Shown piece after piece: positions 55,264 to 64,000 of a stretch of 64,000 bases of DNA. A program made the position numbers and the translations under genes. The DNA is from Aquatica leii (lineage: Eukaryota > Arthropoda > Insecta > Coleoptera > Lampyridae): positions 5,146,001 through 5,210,000 of the forward strand of contig CM069432.1 in NCBI GenBank assembly GCA_035610365.1, written 5' to 3'. A model generated the notes under the pieces. That model worked only from the letters and a program-made list of their open reading frames with translations, made no database searches and was not told the DNA's origin. Each line of letters starts with the position of its first letter. The stretch's first letter is position 1.

Positions 55264-55880
55264 CTGCTACGCTAAAAAAATTTCATTTTACTTAAATCGA
55301 AGTTGGCATTATTTAAAATACAAAATACTAAAATAAGATGAATTATATATTTGAAATATAGGATACAAAACATATTATCTACATTTAATTAAAATACAAA
55401 ATAGTATTTTATATTTTAAATATCTATTTCAATTAAATCTATTCAAAATTTATTAACAGAATTAAGAACATAGAATAAACAGCGGATGAATTATTAGTAT
55501 CTTTCCATGTCAGGTCTCTGTTTCCAAGTATTCCCATCACCGAGACTTTAAACTGTTTTAAAGTATTGCTGGTACATTATCATTTGATCAATGCAGAGGT
55601 AGATAACTATTTAAAACGCACTCGCTTGTGTACTTTTTGAAAATTTTCAAAAAAATATGTTTTTTATTACGTTTTTATAAGTGGATTCAAAGTATCATTG
55701 TGGGATTTCAATGGGTTACCTTGCATTTAAAATGAATGGTGAACTATAGTCAAAATATAGGGTTTTTTTTTTAAATAAAACTAATGGGAAAAAATTTAAA
55801 AGCAAGGAAAAAATTACAAGCAATTCAAACAAGCTTAAATACTTAAAATATGAAGAAGCATCGGTTACAGATTATAAAAT
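55264..55880. other. AT-rich spacer with hAT-type subterminal repeats
   Basis: 55310-55440 contains several ATTTAAAATACAAAATA-like units, inverse to those at 45650-45760. The rest has no recognised gene. Confidence 0.4.
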
Positions 55881-56746
55881 GTATTAATCCTTTTAAAAAA
55901 ACAAATCATTTTGCAAGAGATACAAAAAAATTAAGGAATGTAACTGAATGGATGCATTATTTGGTTCCTGATTTGCCTGAAACTTCTAAAATGTGTAATG
56001 CTTGCTGAAAGGAAATAACTGCTTTAAAAGAACAAAAAGAGAAGGAAGAACCTGACTCAGACTCTGTTAATGATCCAACTTTTGATATCTCAACTACGTT
56101 CTCACATATTGTAGAGACTCTTAATACATCCTTAAGGAACCCACTGATGTTAAAAAAATAAAATAAAAGCATTACTTTGGTAAAAAAATAAAAAAAAACC
56201 TTCAATAAGGCGAACATTATTTCCGCATTCTCAAGAGGCTTCTGATGATGAGCCTTGAATCTTCGTTACTCAGTAATCTAAAAGTAAAAAAACGTAAAAT
56301 AATACGAGGATTTTTATGCATCTAACTATGGTAAGGCATACAAAAAAACTTTTAAAAGAAAAAGGAATACTGGCAAGTCATCAAAAACCGGTTAAAATCC
56401 TGTCACAAGGAATAGTAGAAACAGTGCGTTTGTTTTACGAAAGCAATGACGTAAGTAGAGTAATGCCAGGCAAGAGACTGTATTTTAGTGAAAGATGAAA
56501 ATGGGTCCAAAACTGCAGTTCAAAAATGATTGATTTTGTGTAACCTGCATAGAAGAGTATCCTGAGATGAAAGTAGGATTTTCAAAGTTTGCGGAGTTAA
56601 GGCCGAAACAGTGTATTTTGATGGGGAAAAGTAATACACACTCAGTTTGTATTTGTACAATCCACCAAAACGTCAAACTAAGGATTGAGAATGCCTGTTT
56701 AGGAACATCAACTAATGGAGAATTTGCAACGTACAAATTCTACTAA
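55850..56746 (+). pseudogene. Conserved transposon-type protein of unassigned family, 5' part
   Basis: Translation from the ATG at 55850 gives KCINPFKKTNHFARDTKKLR and VTEWMHYLVPDLPETSKMC, an N-terminal Cys-containing motif, then an acidic linker. Further on: KLLKEKGILASHQKPVKILS, VRLFYESNDVSRVMPGKRLY (56400-56490), and in another frame KVGFSKFAELRPKQCILMGK followed by THSVCICTIHQNVKLRIENA. I recognise this family from many insect and cnidarian genomes as a multi-copy protein of unknown function with the hallmark CxCxxHQNVKL. Two frameshifts. The Gypsy element at 56760 breaks it; it continues at 63315. Confidence 0.6.
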
Positions 56747-56755
56747 AACCTCTGA

Positions 56756-56759
56756 TGTT
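56756..56759. repeat. Target-site duplication TGTT, left copy
   Basis: TGTT abuts the 5' LTR; the same four bases follow the 3' LTR at 63315-63318. Confidence 0.85.
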
Positions 56760-57393
56760 TGTAACGATTTTTCGTGTTACCAAAATTTAAATTTTATTTA
56801 ATTCTGTGGGTATTGTAGAATCTTTTTTAATTTTTTGTCTTTGGAAAATATTTGTTATCAAATAGCACATATGGTACTTTGATTTTAAAATAGTTTTACA
56901 TTATTGTGGGGAAATCGTCGAAACATTATTCCGGAGAAGTTGTTTTGCCACTTTTCTTTATAAATTAATTAAAATAAAATACGAATCATTTCGGATTGGG
57001 TTTTTCTATTTATTATTATTTTTCCAGAGGTTCTTCGTGAGCGTAAGTGTTTTATTTTCATTATAATTATTTTAATTTGGTTGTTTTAGCTCTTAATTTT
57101 GGATTTTTAATTCTTAATTCATATTCTTTAATTATAATTCTCAATCGAAACGGTAAAATTTGGGTTCTGGAAATTGCGTTATTTATATGGGTTTTTACGT
57201 CGCCAGCATTGGAATCAAGTTCGATACCTCGTCGTCGCTGATAAGGTTAGTTCTTAAAACCTCGCGGACTACCAATTAGTATGATAAGTTAGATATTAAT
57301 TTACTTTAGTTATTTTGTGAATGTAAACGTAGTAAAATAATACAATTTGTTAATTTTATAAATTTTTTTGTTCATTGCCATTCAGGCGTGACA
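56760..57393 (+). repeat. 5' LTR
   Basis: Begins TGTAACGATTTTTCGTGTTA and ends TTCAGGCGTGACA. AT-rich U3; AATAAA-like motifs (AAAATAAAATACG) near 56965-56985. Same length as the 3' LTR. A short open frame inside (57047-57241, repeated at 62968) is non-coding LTR sequence. Confidence 0.95.
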
Positions 57394-57400
57394 AAAAAAA

Positions 57401-57412
57401 TGGCGCCCAACT
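57401..57412 (+). promoter_or_regulatory. Primer-binding site
   Basis: TGGCGCCCAACT begins 7 nt after the LTR end; it starts with TGG as needed to pair with a tRNA CCA end. TGGCGCCC is of the lysine-tRNA kind; the exact tRNA cannot be fixed here. Confidence 0.85.
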
Positions 57413-57487
57413 TGCGAGGCCGAGTCGCTTAGGTCGAGTTTAATTTGTATAGTTGTTATTTAATTTTTGAAATTATTTGTTATCACG

Positions 57488-58924
57488 ATGAACATAAACG
57501 CTTTAAGGTCCGACGAATTATTTGAGGAGTTGCGCTTTCGTAATATAAACGCATCAGGAATGACCGTTGATCAAAAACGTAAATTTCTTCGTTCGAGATT
57601 AGCGTTAGAAGGATTAAATCCAGATCTAATAAATTCATATGAACCAGTTTCGTACGACATTTCTGTCGAGTTTCAATTGTGCTCTGAAAAGTTAATCGAA
57701 CATCAAAGTTTAGTTGAAACTTTTCAAAAAAATCCTATAACTAAAAACTATAATCGAATTTATTCTCGATTAAGTTTTCTTTTGGGTCATCTTAATCGGT
57801 TGAAACCCGATGCAGATCTTCAAAGCAAGCACGACGAACTTATTTCAAGTTGTGTCAATTTAATTGAATGCATTGGTAATGCATACGATAATTCGCAACT
57901 TTATGACGAAGACGTGGAGGGTAACGAAAATCACGAATCTCAAAAAAATATTCAATCTCATCAACAAAATCACAATCAGGTTTCTTTTAATGTTGCACCT
58001 ATAGATAGTGATAATAATCAGTTTTCTCCTATAACTAATGTAGATGCTTCTTGTCGGTTAGAAAACTTACGCAGAGAACTTGACCAAATCCAATTAAGTC
58101 AACGTCATCATAGCTTAACTCCCAATACTATTCAGGATAATTCGAAATATGTACCATTATATAAATGGGGAATAACCTTTTCCGGAGATACTCATCTACT
58201 CGGTGTTAACTCGTTTTTACAACGTGTCGAAGAATTGCGGGTAGCTAGACAAGTTTCAAAAGAGCAGTTATTGAATAGTGCTGTCGATTTATTTACGAAT
58301 CAAGGTTTAATTTGGTTTCGTGCAATTCGTCAACGAGTATCTTCTTGGGAAGAATTAGCTCAAAGATTAAAGTATGATTTTCTACCAAGCAATTTTGATG
58401 AGGAACTTTGGGATAAACAAGGTCAAGATGAAAGACCTAGTCTTTTTATTGCGTCAATGTTAAACCTTTTTGATCGTCTAGCCGATAATCCTGATGAATC
58501 ACTTCGATTAAAACATATTTTACGTAACCTACAACCTTATTATGCCACACAACTTGCTCTTGTAGATATGTCTTCAGTAGATCAGTTACAACAAATGTGT
58601 AAGCGGTTAGAAGAAACTAGGTTACAAAATTCACGATACAGAAATCATTCGGCAGGGTCTTCTATAAATTTAGAACCGGATTTAACATATGTACCCAATA
58701 CAAAAAACATTAATGTCAAATCATTTAATCAGAAAAATTTGCCACAAGCTTCTAAATTATATCTGTCTTCAAATAGAGCTAAACCCAACACTGTTTGTTA
58801 TAATTGCCGCGAAGTAGGTCATACTTTTCATACGTGCTTAAAAGAAAGAAAAACTTTCTGTTATGTATGTGGTCATTCAGAGGTTTATTTCAGCAATTGT
58901 CCAAAGTGTCGTCCAAAAAACTAA
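57488..58924 (+). CDS. gag: Gypsy Gag polyprotein
   Basis: The uninterrupted frame is 485 residues from the upstream ATG at 57467, or 478 from MNINALRSDEL at 57488; I prefer the latter because it begins a SAP-like helix (LRSDELFEELRFRNINASGM). A glutamine/asparagine-rich linker follows. The capsid-like core (about residues 240-390) includes WGITFSGDTHLLGVNSFLQR, VDLFTNQGLIWFRAIRQRVS and LPSNFDEELWDKQGQDERPS. Near the C-terminus are CYNCREVGHTFHTC (CCHC knuckle) and a second CYVCGHSEVYFSNC. Gag assembles the particle and packages the RNA. The frame ends in TAA at 58922, directly after a slippery heptamer. Intact. Confidence 0.92.
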   Translation: MNINALRSDELFEELRFRNINASGMTVDQKRKFLRSRLALEGLNPDLINSYEPVSYDISVEFQLCSEKLIEHQSLVETFQKNPITKNYNRIYSRLSFLLGHLNRLKPDADLQSKHDELISSCVNLIECIGNAYDNSQLYDEDVEGNENHESQKNIQSHQQNHNQVSFNVAPIDSDNNQFSPITNVDASCRLENLRRELDQIQLSQRHHSLTPNTIQDNSKYVPLYKWGITFSGDTHLLGVNSFLQRVEELRVARQVSKEQLLNSAVDLFTNQGLIWFRAIRQRVSSWEELAQRLKYDFLPSNFDEELWDKQGQDERPSLFIASMLNLFDRLADNPDESLRLKHILRNLQPYYATQLALVDMSSVDQLQQMCKRLEETRLQNSRYRNHSAGSSINLEPDLTYVPNTKNINVKSFNQKNLPQASKLYLSSNRAKPNTVCYNCREVGHTFHTCLKERKTFCYVCGHSEVYFSNCPKCRPKN

Positions 58925-58959
58925 ATTTACGGAAAGGAGACGTCAGCCGACCTTTACCG
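58915..58959 (+). promoter_or_regulatory. Programmed -1 ribosomal frameshift signal
   Basis: A AAA AAC (58915-58921) is in the right phase with gag and sits just before the gag stop TAA. After an 8-nt spacer, CGGAAAGG (58930-58937) pairs with CCTTTACCG (58951-58959; one bulge), giving a stem of 8 pairs with a 13-nt loop. Pol lies in the -1 frame and overlaps here. This matches the established -1 frameshift design of retroviruses and many retroelements. Confidence 0.85.
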
Positions 58960-60495
58960 TTTTCGTACTATTTACAGGCTGATTCTTTATCATGGAAATC
59001 TTGGCTACAAACAATAAGAAAATTTTATAAAACAACATCTAATACCGCTGCTAGTTTCGCACATAATTGTAATGATAGTCGTCCCTATATTTCTCTGCAT
59101 ATTAATGGTGAACCCTTGCGAGCACTTTTTGACTCGGGAGCTAATCAAACTATTTTAGGAAAAAATGGACATTACTTGATAAAGAAATGTCAATTCCAAT
59201 TAAAAAGAAATGTTTCACATATTGAACTGACTACTGCCGATGGTCAAACTCAATCTCTAGTAGGAACGGTTAGTCTTCCTATCACTATCGATGGAGTTTG
59301 TAAAAACATTGTTGCTATAGTATGTCATAGTATTACAACCCCTTTAATTTTAGGAATGGATGTATGTTATGCTTTTGGATTATGTACGGATTTTACTAAC
59401 AATAAGTTTTATGTTAAAAATGTTTCTTCATTACAAGCTATTCATAGTGTAAATGATTTAGATTCATATGAGAAACAATTGTTAGTCGATATAATTGACA
59501 AGTTCAAAACAATATCAGGTCCTAACTTGGGAAAAACTAACCAGGTTGTTCACGTTATTGACGTTGGCAACGCGCCACCCATAAAGCAACGTTGCTATCT
59601 TCTGTCGCCTGCAATGCAAAAACACGCTCATGCCGAACTAGATAAAATGTTAAAAGCCGGAATTGTAAGACCTTCTACATCACCTTGGAGCTCCCCAATG
59701 GTTCTAGTAAGAAAAAAAAATTCTGAGGAATATCGCTTATGTTTTGATGGCCGAAAGTTGAACAGCATTACAAAAAAAAATGCATATCCACTTCCCCACC
59801 TTAACAGCATTTTAGATAAACTCAGGGATGCACGTTATCTTACATCAATAGATTTAAAGCAAGCTTTTTACCAAATACCGTTGCATTCAGATTCTTGCGA
59901 GAAAACTGCATTTGCTGTTCCTCGTCGTGGATTATTTGAATACACTGTTATGCCTTTTGGAATTGCTAACGCGCCGGCAACTCAACAGCGGTTGATGGAT
60001 AACTTGTTCGGACCGTTATTGGGAGAAAATATGTTTTGTTACTTAGACGACATTATTATTATCTCATCAACATTTAAAGAACATATTGATATGTTATCAC
60101 AAGTTTTTGATAAATTAAAAAACGCTAACCTAACCATCAACATCGACAAGTGCGAATTTTGCCGATCAAGCATTACTTATTTAGGTTATGTTATAGACAA
60201 AAACGGACTTCATACTGATCCAAAGAAAGTACAGGCTATTACTGAGTTTCCCAAACCCAATAATGTTACAGAAATTAAACGTTTTTTAGGAATGGCTGGT
60301 TGGTATCGACGATTTGTAGAAAATTTTTCCACAATTACAGCCCCTATTTCAGATTTAATTAAAGGAAAAAAGGAAAAACAAAGCATCTTATGGACCACGG
60401 AAGCTGAAAAATCCTTTGAAATTTTAAAAAAAGCTTTAAGTTCATCTCCAATTTTGTCCAGCCCAGATTTTAATAAATCTTTTAATTTGCAGTGT

Positions 60496-60498
60496 GCT
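60496..60498 (+). other. RNase H active-site substitution
   Basis: The codon GCT encodes Ala where Gypsy RNase H domains have Asp (TDAS/CDAS motif). GAT to GCT is one base change. The other expected acidic residues (REC...E, TDHYSLL, VPDSLSR) are present. Confidence 0.8.
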
Positions 60499-61134
60499 GC
60501 TTCTGGTTATGGCGTAGGTTGTGTGCTAACACAAGGCGAGGGTCTCGAAGAACGAGTAATTGCGTATGCTTCCCGTACATTAACAAACACCGAACGAAAT
60601 TATTCGGTTACAGAAAGAGAATGCTTGGCAGTAATGTTTGGAATTGAAAAGTTTAGAGGTTATATTGAAGGTACCCACTTTGTTGTTATAACCGATCATT
60701 ACTCCTTGTTATGGTTGACTAATATGCGTAATCCTTCTGGTAGATTAGCCAGATGGAGTATGAAGCTTTCTCAACACTCTTTTACAGTTGAGCATCGTAA
60801 AGGAAAATCCAATATTGTTCCTGACAGTTTGTCTAGAGCCCCTCTTAAAGTTGCTGCAATTATGATGTCTACAGACGATCACGATAAGTTTTACTCTACC
60901 ATGATGACCCGTATTAGCAAAAACCCAGAAAAGTTTCCTGACTGGAAAGTCGAAGATAATTTAATTTTTAAATACGTTCCGCTTAAGCATGATGTAATTT
61001 CAAATTTAACCGAATGGAAACAACTAGTGCCAAAAAAGAAACGGAAAGAAATACTCCAACTAGTACACGACCACCCAACTTCTGGCCACTTAGGGATTCA
61101 CAAAACTTTTGAAAAAGCTAGTGAACAGTACTAC

Positions 61135-61137
61135 TAG
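61135..61137 (+). other. Nonsense codon in pol (TAG for TGG)
   Basis: The context TAC TAC TAG CCT AAA is the YYWPKM motif at the end of the integrase zinc-binding region. A single G-to-A change from TGG explains it. Confidence 0.9.
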
Positions 61138-61548
61138 CCTAAAATGAGATCAGACATCGCTCGTTATGTTCGACGTTGTGAAACTTGTTCAGCTAGTAAA
61201 GTTTCTCAAAGTTGCAGACCAGGATTAATGGGAAAAGAAAAAAATATATCTTATCCGTTTCAATGTTTATCCGTGGATATAATAGGACCATTACCAAAAT
61301 CGGTTAAAGGGAATACGTGTATTATTGTGGTTTCAGACTGGTTTACTAAATTTGTATTAGTTCGTGCAGTAAAGAAAGCAAATGCCAAAGCCGTTGTGAA
61401 TTTTCTAGAAAATGACGTATTTCTCATATTTGGTGTACCTCAAATATGCATGATCGATAATGGCCCTCAATTTATCAGCAAGGCCTTCAAACAATTGGTA
61501 AAAGACTACAACATTCAACAGGTGTGGTACAACGCTTCGTACCATCCG

Positions 61549-61551
61549 TAG
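61549..61551 (+). other. Nonsense codon in pol (TAG for CAG)
   Basis: The context CAT CCG TAG GTG AAC is the SYHPQxN segment ahead of the integrase catalytic glutamate. A single C-to-T change from CAG explains it. Confidence 0.9.
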
Positions 61552-62139
61552 GTGAACTTTGTGGAAAGAGTAAATCGCGTCATAGTAACGTGTATTCGTA
61601 CGTATATTAAAGACAATCGTCGAAATTGGGATGACAACATTTATAAGATAGCACATGCCTTGCGTACTGCAGTACATCAAGTTACAGGATACACTCCTTC
61701 TTTTTTAAATTTTGGTAGAACCGTTCCGGCGTCGGGAGATTACTACGGTGTTCTAAAAGGATTAAAAGAAGAAGAACTTTCATTAAATAATCGTGAAAAA
61801 TTAATTTTTGATATTAATAACCTTTCTGAAATTTACAAAGATACGGTACAACGCTTACATACTGCTTATGAAAAGAATTCTAAGTCTTATAATCTGCGTA
61901 AACGACCTCTTAGATTTAAAAAGGGCGATCTAGTCTGGAAACGGAATTATGTAATATCTGATTCAGTTAAGCATTTTAGCAAAAAACTAGCGCCTAAATA
62001 TATCAAATGTCGTATTAGGCAAGTAACTGGTCAACTAACTTATGAATTGGTTACAGCGGATGATTCCCGTAAAAACATTGGGGTGTGGCATATCAAAGAT
62101 TTCAAGCCATACTATAATGAAGAAGAACTGAGTGATTGA

Positions 62140-62680
62140 AAGTGCGATTGTGATACGCTTGTTGATGAATTCTGTATGAATGTTGTAGTTATACTTGTTA
62201 TTTAAGGACAGATTAGTTAATGGTTTGATTACGTTCTAGGATTATCTTCTGACATTTTCATTTTGTTTTATAGGTAATTAATAACTTATGTTTGAGAAGC
62301 GAATTAAGCATGTCTTTACTGCTCTTTGTGCACTTTTGACTTGTAGGTTCAGGTCAGTAATAGTAGTAGCTACTTTCGGATAGAGATTTCATTCAGTTAA
62401 GCTTGGATTTAATGTTTTTACAATCTCTATCAAATTATGTATTGCTATGTCAGTTTCGAGTTGTCAAATTTGCAATGAAAATATATTTCTGCTTGATTAG
62501 CTTTCTGTCAATTAATCTAAGGGTAGTATGCTAGTATCTTCTTTATTATATGAGAGAAATTGATTGATTAGTATTCATTGTCTCCGATGTTTTATACATA
62601 TGTATATATTATAAACCCAACATTTAGATTTTCTTTAAGTTTTCCTTGAATCCGGTGGTTTCAAGTGTTTGGGAGGGGTG
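62140..62680 (+). promoter_or_regulatory. 3' untranslated region and polypurine tract
   Basis: The 540-bp stretch has no reading frame of note (no env). GGGAGGGGTG at 62671-62680 abuts the 3' LTR and is the plus-strand primer tract. Confidence 0.85.
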
Positions 62681-63314
62681 TGTAACGATTTTTCGTGTTA
62701 CCAAAATTTAAATTTTATTTAATTCTGTGGGTATTGTAGAATCTTTTTTAATTTTATGTCTTTGGAAAATATTTGTTATCAAATAGCACATATGGTACTT
62801 TGATTTTAAAATAGTTTTACATTATTGTGGGGAAATCGTCGAAACATTATTCCGGAGAAGTTGTTTTGCCACTTTTCTTTATAAATTAATTAAAATAAAA
62901 TACGAATCATTTCGGATTGGGTTTTTCTATTTATTATTATTTTTCCAGAGGTTCTTCGTGAGCGTAAGTGTTTTATTTTCATTATAATTATTTTAATTTG
63001 GTTGTTTTAGCTCTTAATTTTGGATTTTTAATTCTTAATTCATATTCTTTAATTATAATTCTCAATCGAAACGGTAAAATTTGGGTTCTGGAAATTGCGT
63101 TATTTATATGGGTTTTTACGTCGCCAGCATTGGAATCAAGTTCGATACCTCGTCGTCGCTGATAAGGTTAGTTCTTAAAACCTCGCGGACTACCAATTAG
63201 TATGATAAGTTAGATATTAATTTACTTTAGTTATTTTGTGAATGTAAACGTAGTAAAATAATACAATTTGTTAATTTTATAAATTTTTTTGTTCATTGCC
63301 ATTCAGGCGTGACA
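62681..63314 (+). repeat. 3' LTR
   Basis: 634 bp, TGTAACG...GCGTGACA, differing from the 5' LTR at one position that I could find (62756). Confidence 0.95.
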
Positions 63315-63646
63315 TGTTATGCAACCCTTCTTCCATTGAGTGTATTATGAGAAACTGTCGTTTTTGCCCAGGAACTAATCAAATAACAGAAACTTTAGAG
63401 AATATTTTTGAGGAAAATATGATTGAAAATATAACTTTTCGACAATGGTTTGCAGTGGATCAGTGTAATCTTGAGGCAATACAAAAAAGCTCAGCTGAGT
63501 TCCTTGAGATGCTATGTGACAAACTTGGTCAGTTAGTTCGCTATGATTTTATAGCGAAACAACAAAGCTCGTTTATGAATGATGCAAAAGAAACATTGAA
63601 AGAAAATGAATACCAAAGTAACAATTTTATATTTTATAACGTTTGA
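63315..63646 (+). pseudogene. Conserved transposon-type protein of unassigned family, 3' part
   Basis: Right after the Gypsy 3' LTR the frame reads MLCNPSSIECIMRNCRFCPG, then NIFEENMIENITFRQWFAVD and FLEMLCDKLGQLVRYDFIAK, cysteine-containing (CxxxxCxxC-like) text that follows the CTIHQNVKL region in the same family. It thus completes the gene at 55850-56746. It ends at TGA (63644); the catalytic-looking C-terminal half of family members is missing or beyond the window. Confidence 0.6.
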
Positions 63647-64000
63647 GAGAACGTTTACAAAACAAAATTTATAAAACACCTTTTGTCCTAAGAACGTAAC
63701 TAAAACGTTCTTACATTAGCTATAAATGCAAAATGGGCACATATTTATAAAATATATTCGTTTTTTAACGTGTTTTATAAAGGCAACAAAACACTGTTAT
63801 GGGATAGTTAGGTAAACGTTATATATCAATTACAAAACAGTTTCATGAATATTTTATAGTTGGTTGACTCTTTATTACATTACAGTTTTGATGAAGTTAC
63901 AAAAAATTTGGTAGTCTAGAGCAGCTTCAATAAAATCAAACAGTTATTTAGTACTACTTTTCGGAACCTAATTATTCCTATTATTTACTTAAACTAAAAT
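63647..64000. other. AT-rich end of the window
   Basis: No gene. Repeated AACGTTTTATAAA/AACGTTTACAAAAC-like motifs at 63650-63850 hint at a small repeat element, but no inverted pair could be fixed. Confidence 0.35.

Larger units (their letters stand above)
45621..55445 (-). mobile_element. Old hAT element, split by piggyBac and Tc1-like insertions
   Basis: A minus-strand hAT transposase is distributed over 55100-54000 and 48610-48430 plus 45850-45800. Near both outer ends (about 45650-45800 and 55300-55440) there are repeats of ATTTAAAATACAAAATA in inverse arrangement, likely subterminal repeats. The piggyBac at 45851-48429 sits inside the last codons, and the Tc1-like element at 49073-53985 lies between the middle and C-terminal parts. 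Exact hAT ends and 8-bp duplication were not found. Confidence 0.7.
58918..62139 (+). pseudogene. pol: Gypsy Pol polyprotein with two nonsense codons
   Basis: In the -1 frame relative to gag. Domains in order: aspartic protease (LFDSGANQTILGKNG, about 59120), RT with SIDLKQAFYQIPL (motif A), MPFGIANAPATQQRLM and FCYLDDIIIIS (YLDD active site), RNase H, and integrase. In RNase H the first catalytic aspartate is alanine (LQCAASGYGVGC, codon GCT at 60496). Integrase has an HHCC zinc-binding region (HPTSGHLGIH...CETCSASK), and the catalytic D, D and E (SVDIIGP, MIDNGPQF, NFVERVNRV). TAG at 61135-61137 replaces the tryptophan of the YYWP motif and TAG at 61549-61551 replaces the glutamine of HPQ; the frame is otherwise continuous to TGA at 62137. 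The enzymes reverse-transcribe and integrate the element. Confidence 0.93.
56760..63314 (+). mobile_element. Young but defective Gypsy retrotransposon
   Basis: Complete structure: 5' LTR (56760-57393), primer-binding site, gag, pol, polypurine tract, 3' LTR (62681-63314), 4-bp TGTT duplication. Both LTRs are 634 bp and differ by one base in my reading (56835 T, 62756 A), so insertion was recent. Pol contains two in-frame TAG codons (61135, 61549) and a changed RNase H aspartate, so this copy cannot encode a full active pol. No env gene is present. Confidence 0.95.

Noticed and set aside
57047..57241. 64-residue hydrophobic frame repeated at 62968-63162
   Set aside because: It lies inside the LTRs and is repeated only because the LTRs are.
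62140..62680. Possible env gene of the Gypsy element
   Set aside because: No open frame of useful length exists between the pol stop and the 3' LTR.
1..64000. CRISPR array, bacterial operon or phage system
   Set aside because: No regularly spaced short repeats, ribosome-binding sites or bacterial gene order; all recognisable coding text is eukaryotic transposon-derived.

Overview
The window is AT-rich, gene-poor eukaryotic DNA made almost entirely of nested, mostly decayed transposable elements. The mix (BEL/Pao and Gypsy LTR elements, RTE-like and second LINE families, piggyBac, Tc1/mariner, hAT, Helitron, and a CAC-ended cut-and-paste family) fits an arthropod, most likely an insect. No species can be named from the sequence, and I found no intact single-copy host gene, tRNA, rRNA or CRISPR array.

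Region by region. 0.8-1.1 kb: a minus-strand Gypsy integrase remnant. About 1.1-8.5 kb: one plus-strand RTE-like LINE, split by a foldback element (about 3.05-3.6 kb), a 1.2 kb solo LTR (4285-5486) and a 2.5 kb DNA transposon (5579-8118); its reading frame resumes on the far side of the last two. 10.0-12.35 kb: a scrambled BEL/Pao element with inverted pieces. 13.29-18.28 kb: a putative TIR element carrying exons of a DUF4806-like gene, with a second copy of the CAC-ended transposon (14782-17286, inverted) inside it. 20.0-20.25 kb: a palindromic MITE. 21.5-21.9 kb: a heat-shock-promoter-like module reading leftward. 22.2-24.85 kb: a Gypsy pol pseudogene lacking the RT active site. 25.27-27.18 kb: a second solo LTR holding a small piggyBac element. 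27.45-31.31 kb: a minus-strand LINE with a 27-bp target duplication.

33.3-38.6 kb: a Tc1-like element with long inverted repeats, holding a piggyBac pseudogene and a foldback insertion. 38.9-41.6 kb: a BEL/Pao pol pseudogene broken by a third solo LTR. 41.87-43.12 kb: a mariner-like element. 43.1-43.7 kb: a TTF-type zinc-finger (hAT) remnant. 45.8-55.3 kb: an old hAT gene broken by a full-length but dead piggyBac element (45851-48429) and by a Tc1-like element (49073-53985) that itself carries a Helitron, a Tc1 transposase pseudogene and a 1.3 kb hAT element. 55.9-63.6 kb: a conserved but unassigned transposon-type protein gene split by a young Gypsy retrotransposon (56760-63314).

That Gypsy copy is the best-preserved unit: 634-bp LTRs that differ at one base, primer-binding site, gag, a canonical -1 frameshift signal (slippery heptamer, 8-nt spacer, stem-loop) into pol, and a polypurine tract. 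Two nonsense codons and a changed RNase H catalytic residue make it inactive by itself. The window is best read as a layered record of insertions whose order can be reconstructed from target-site duplications and interrupted reading frames.
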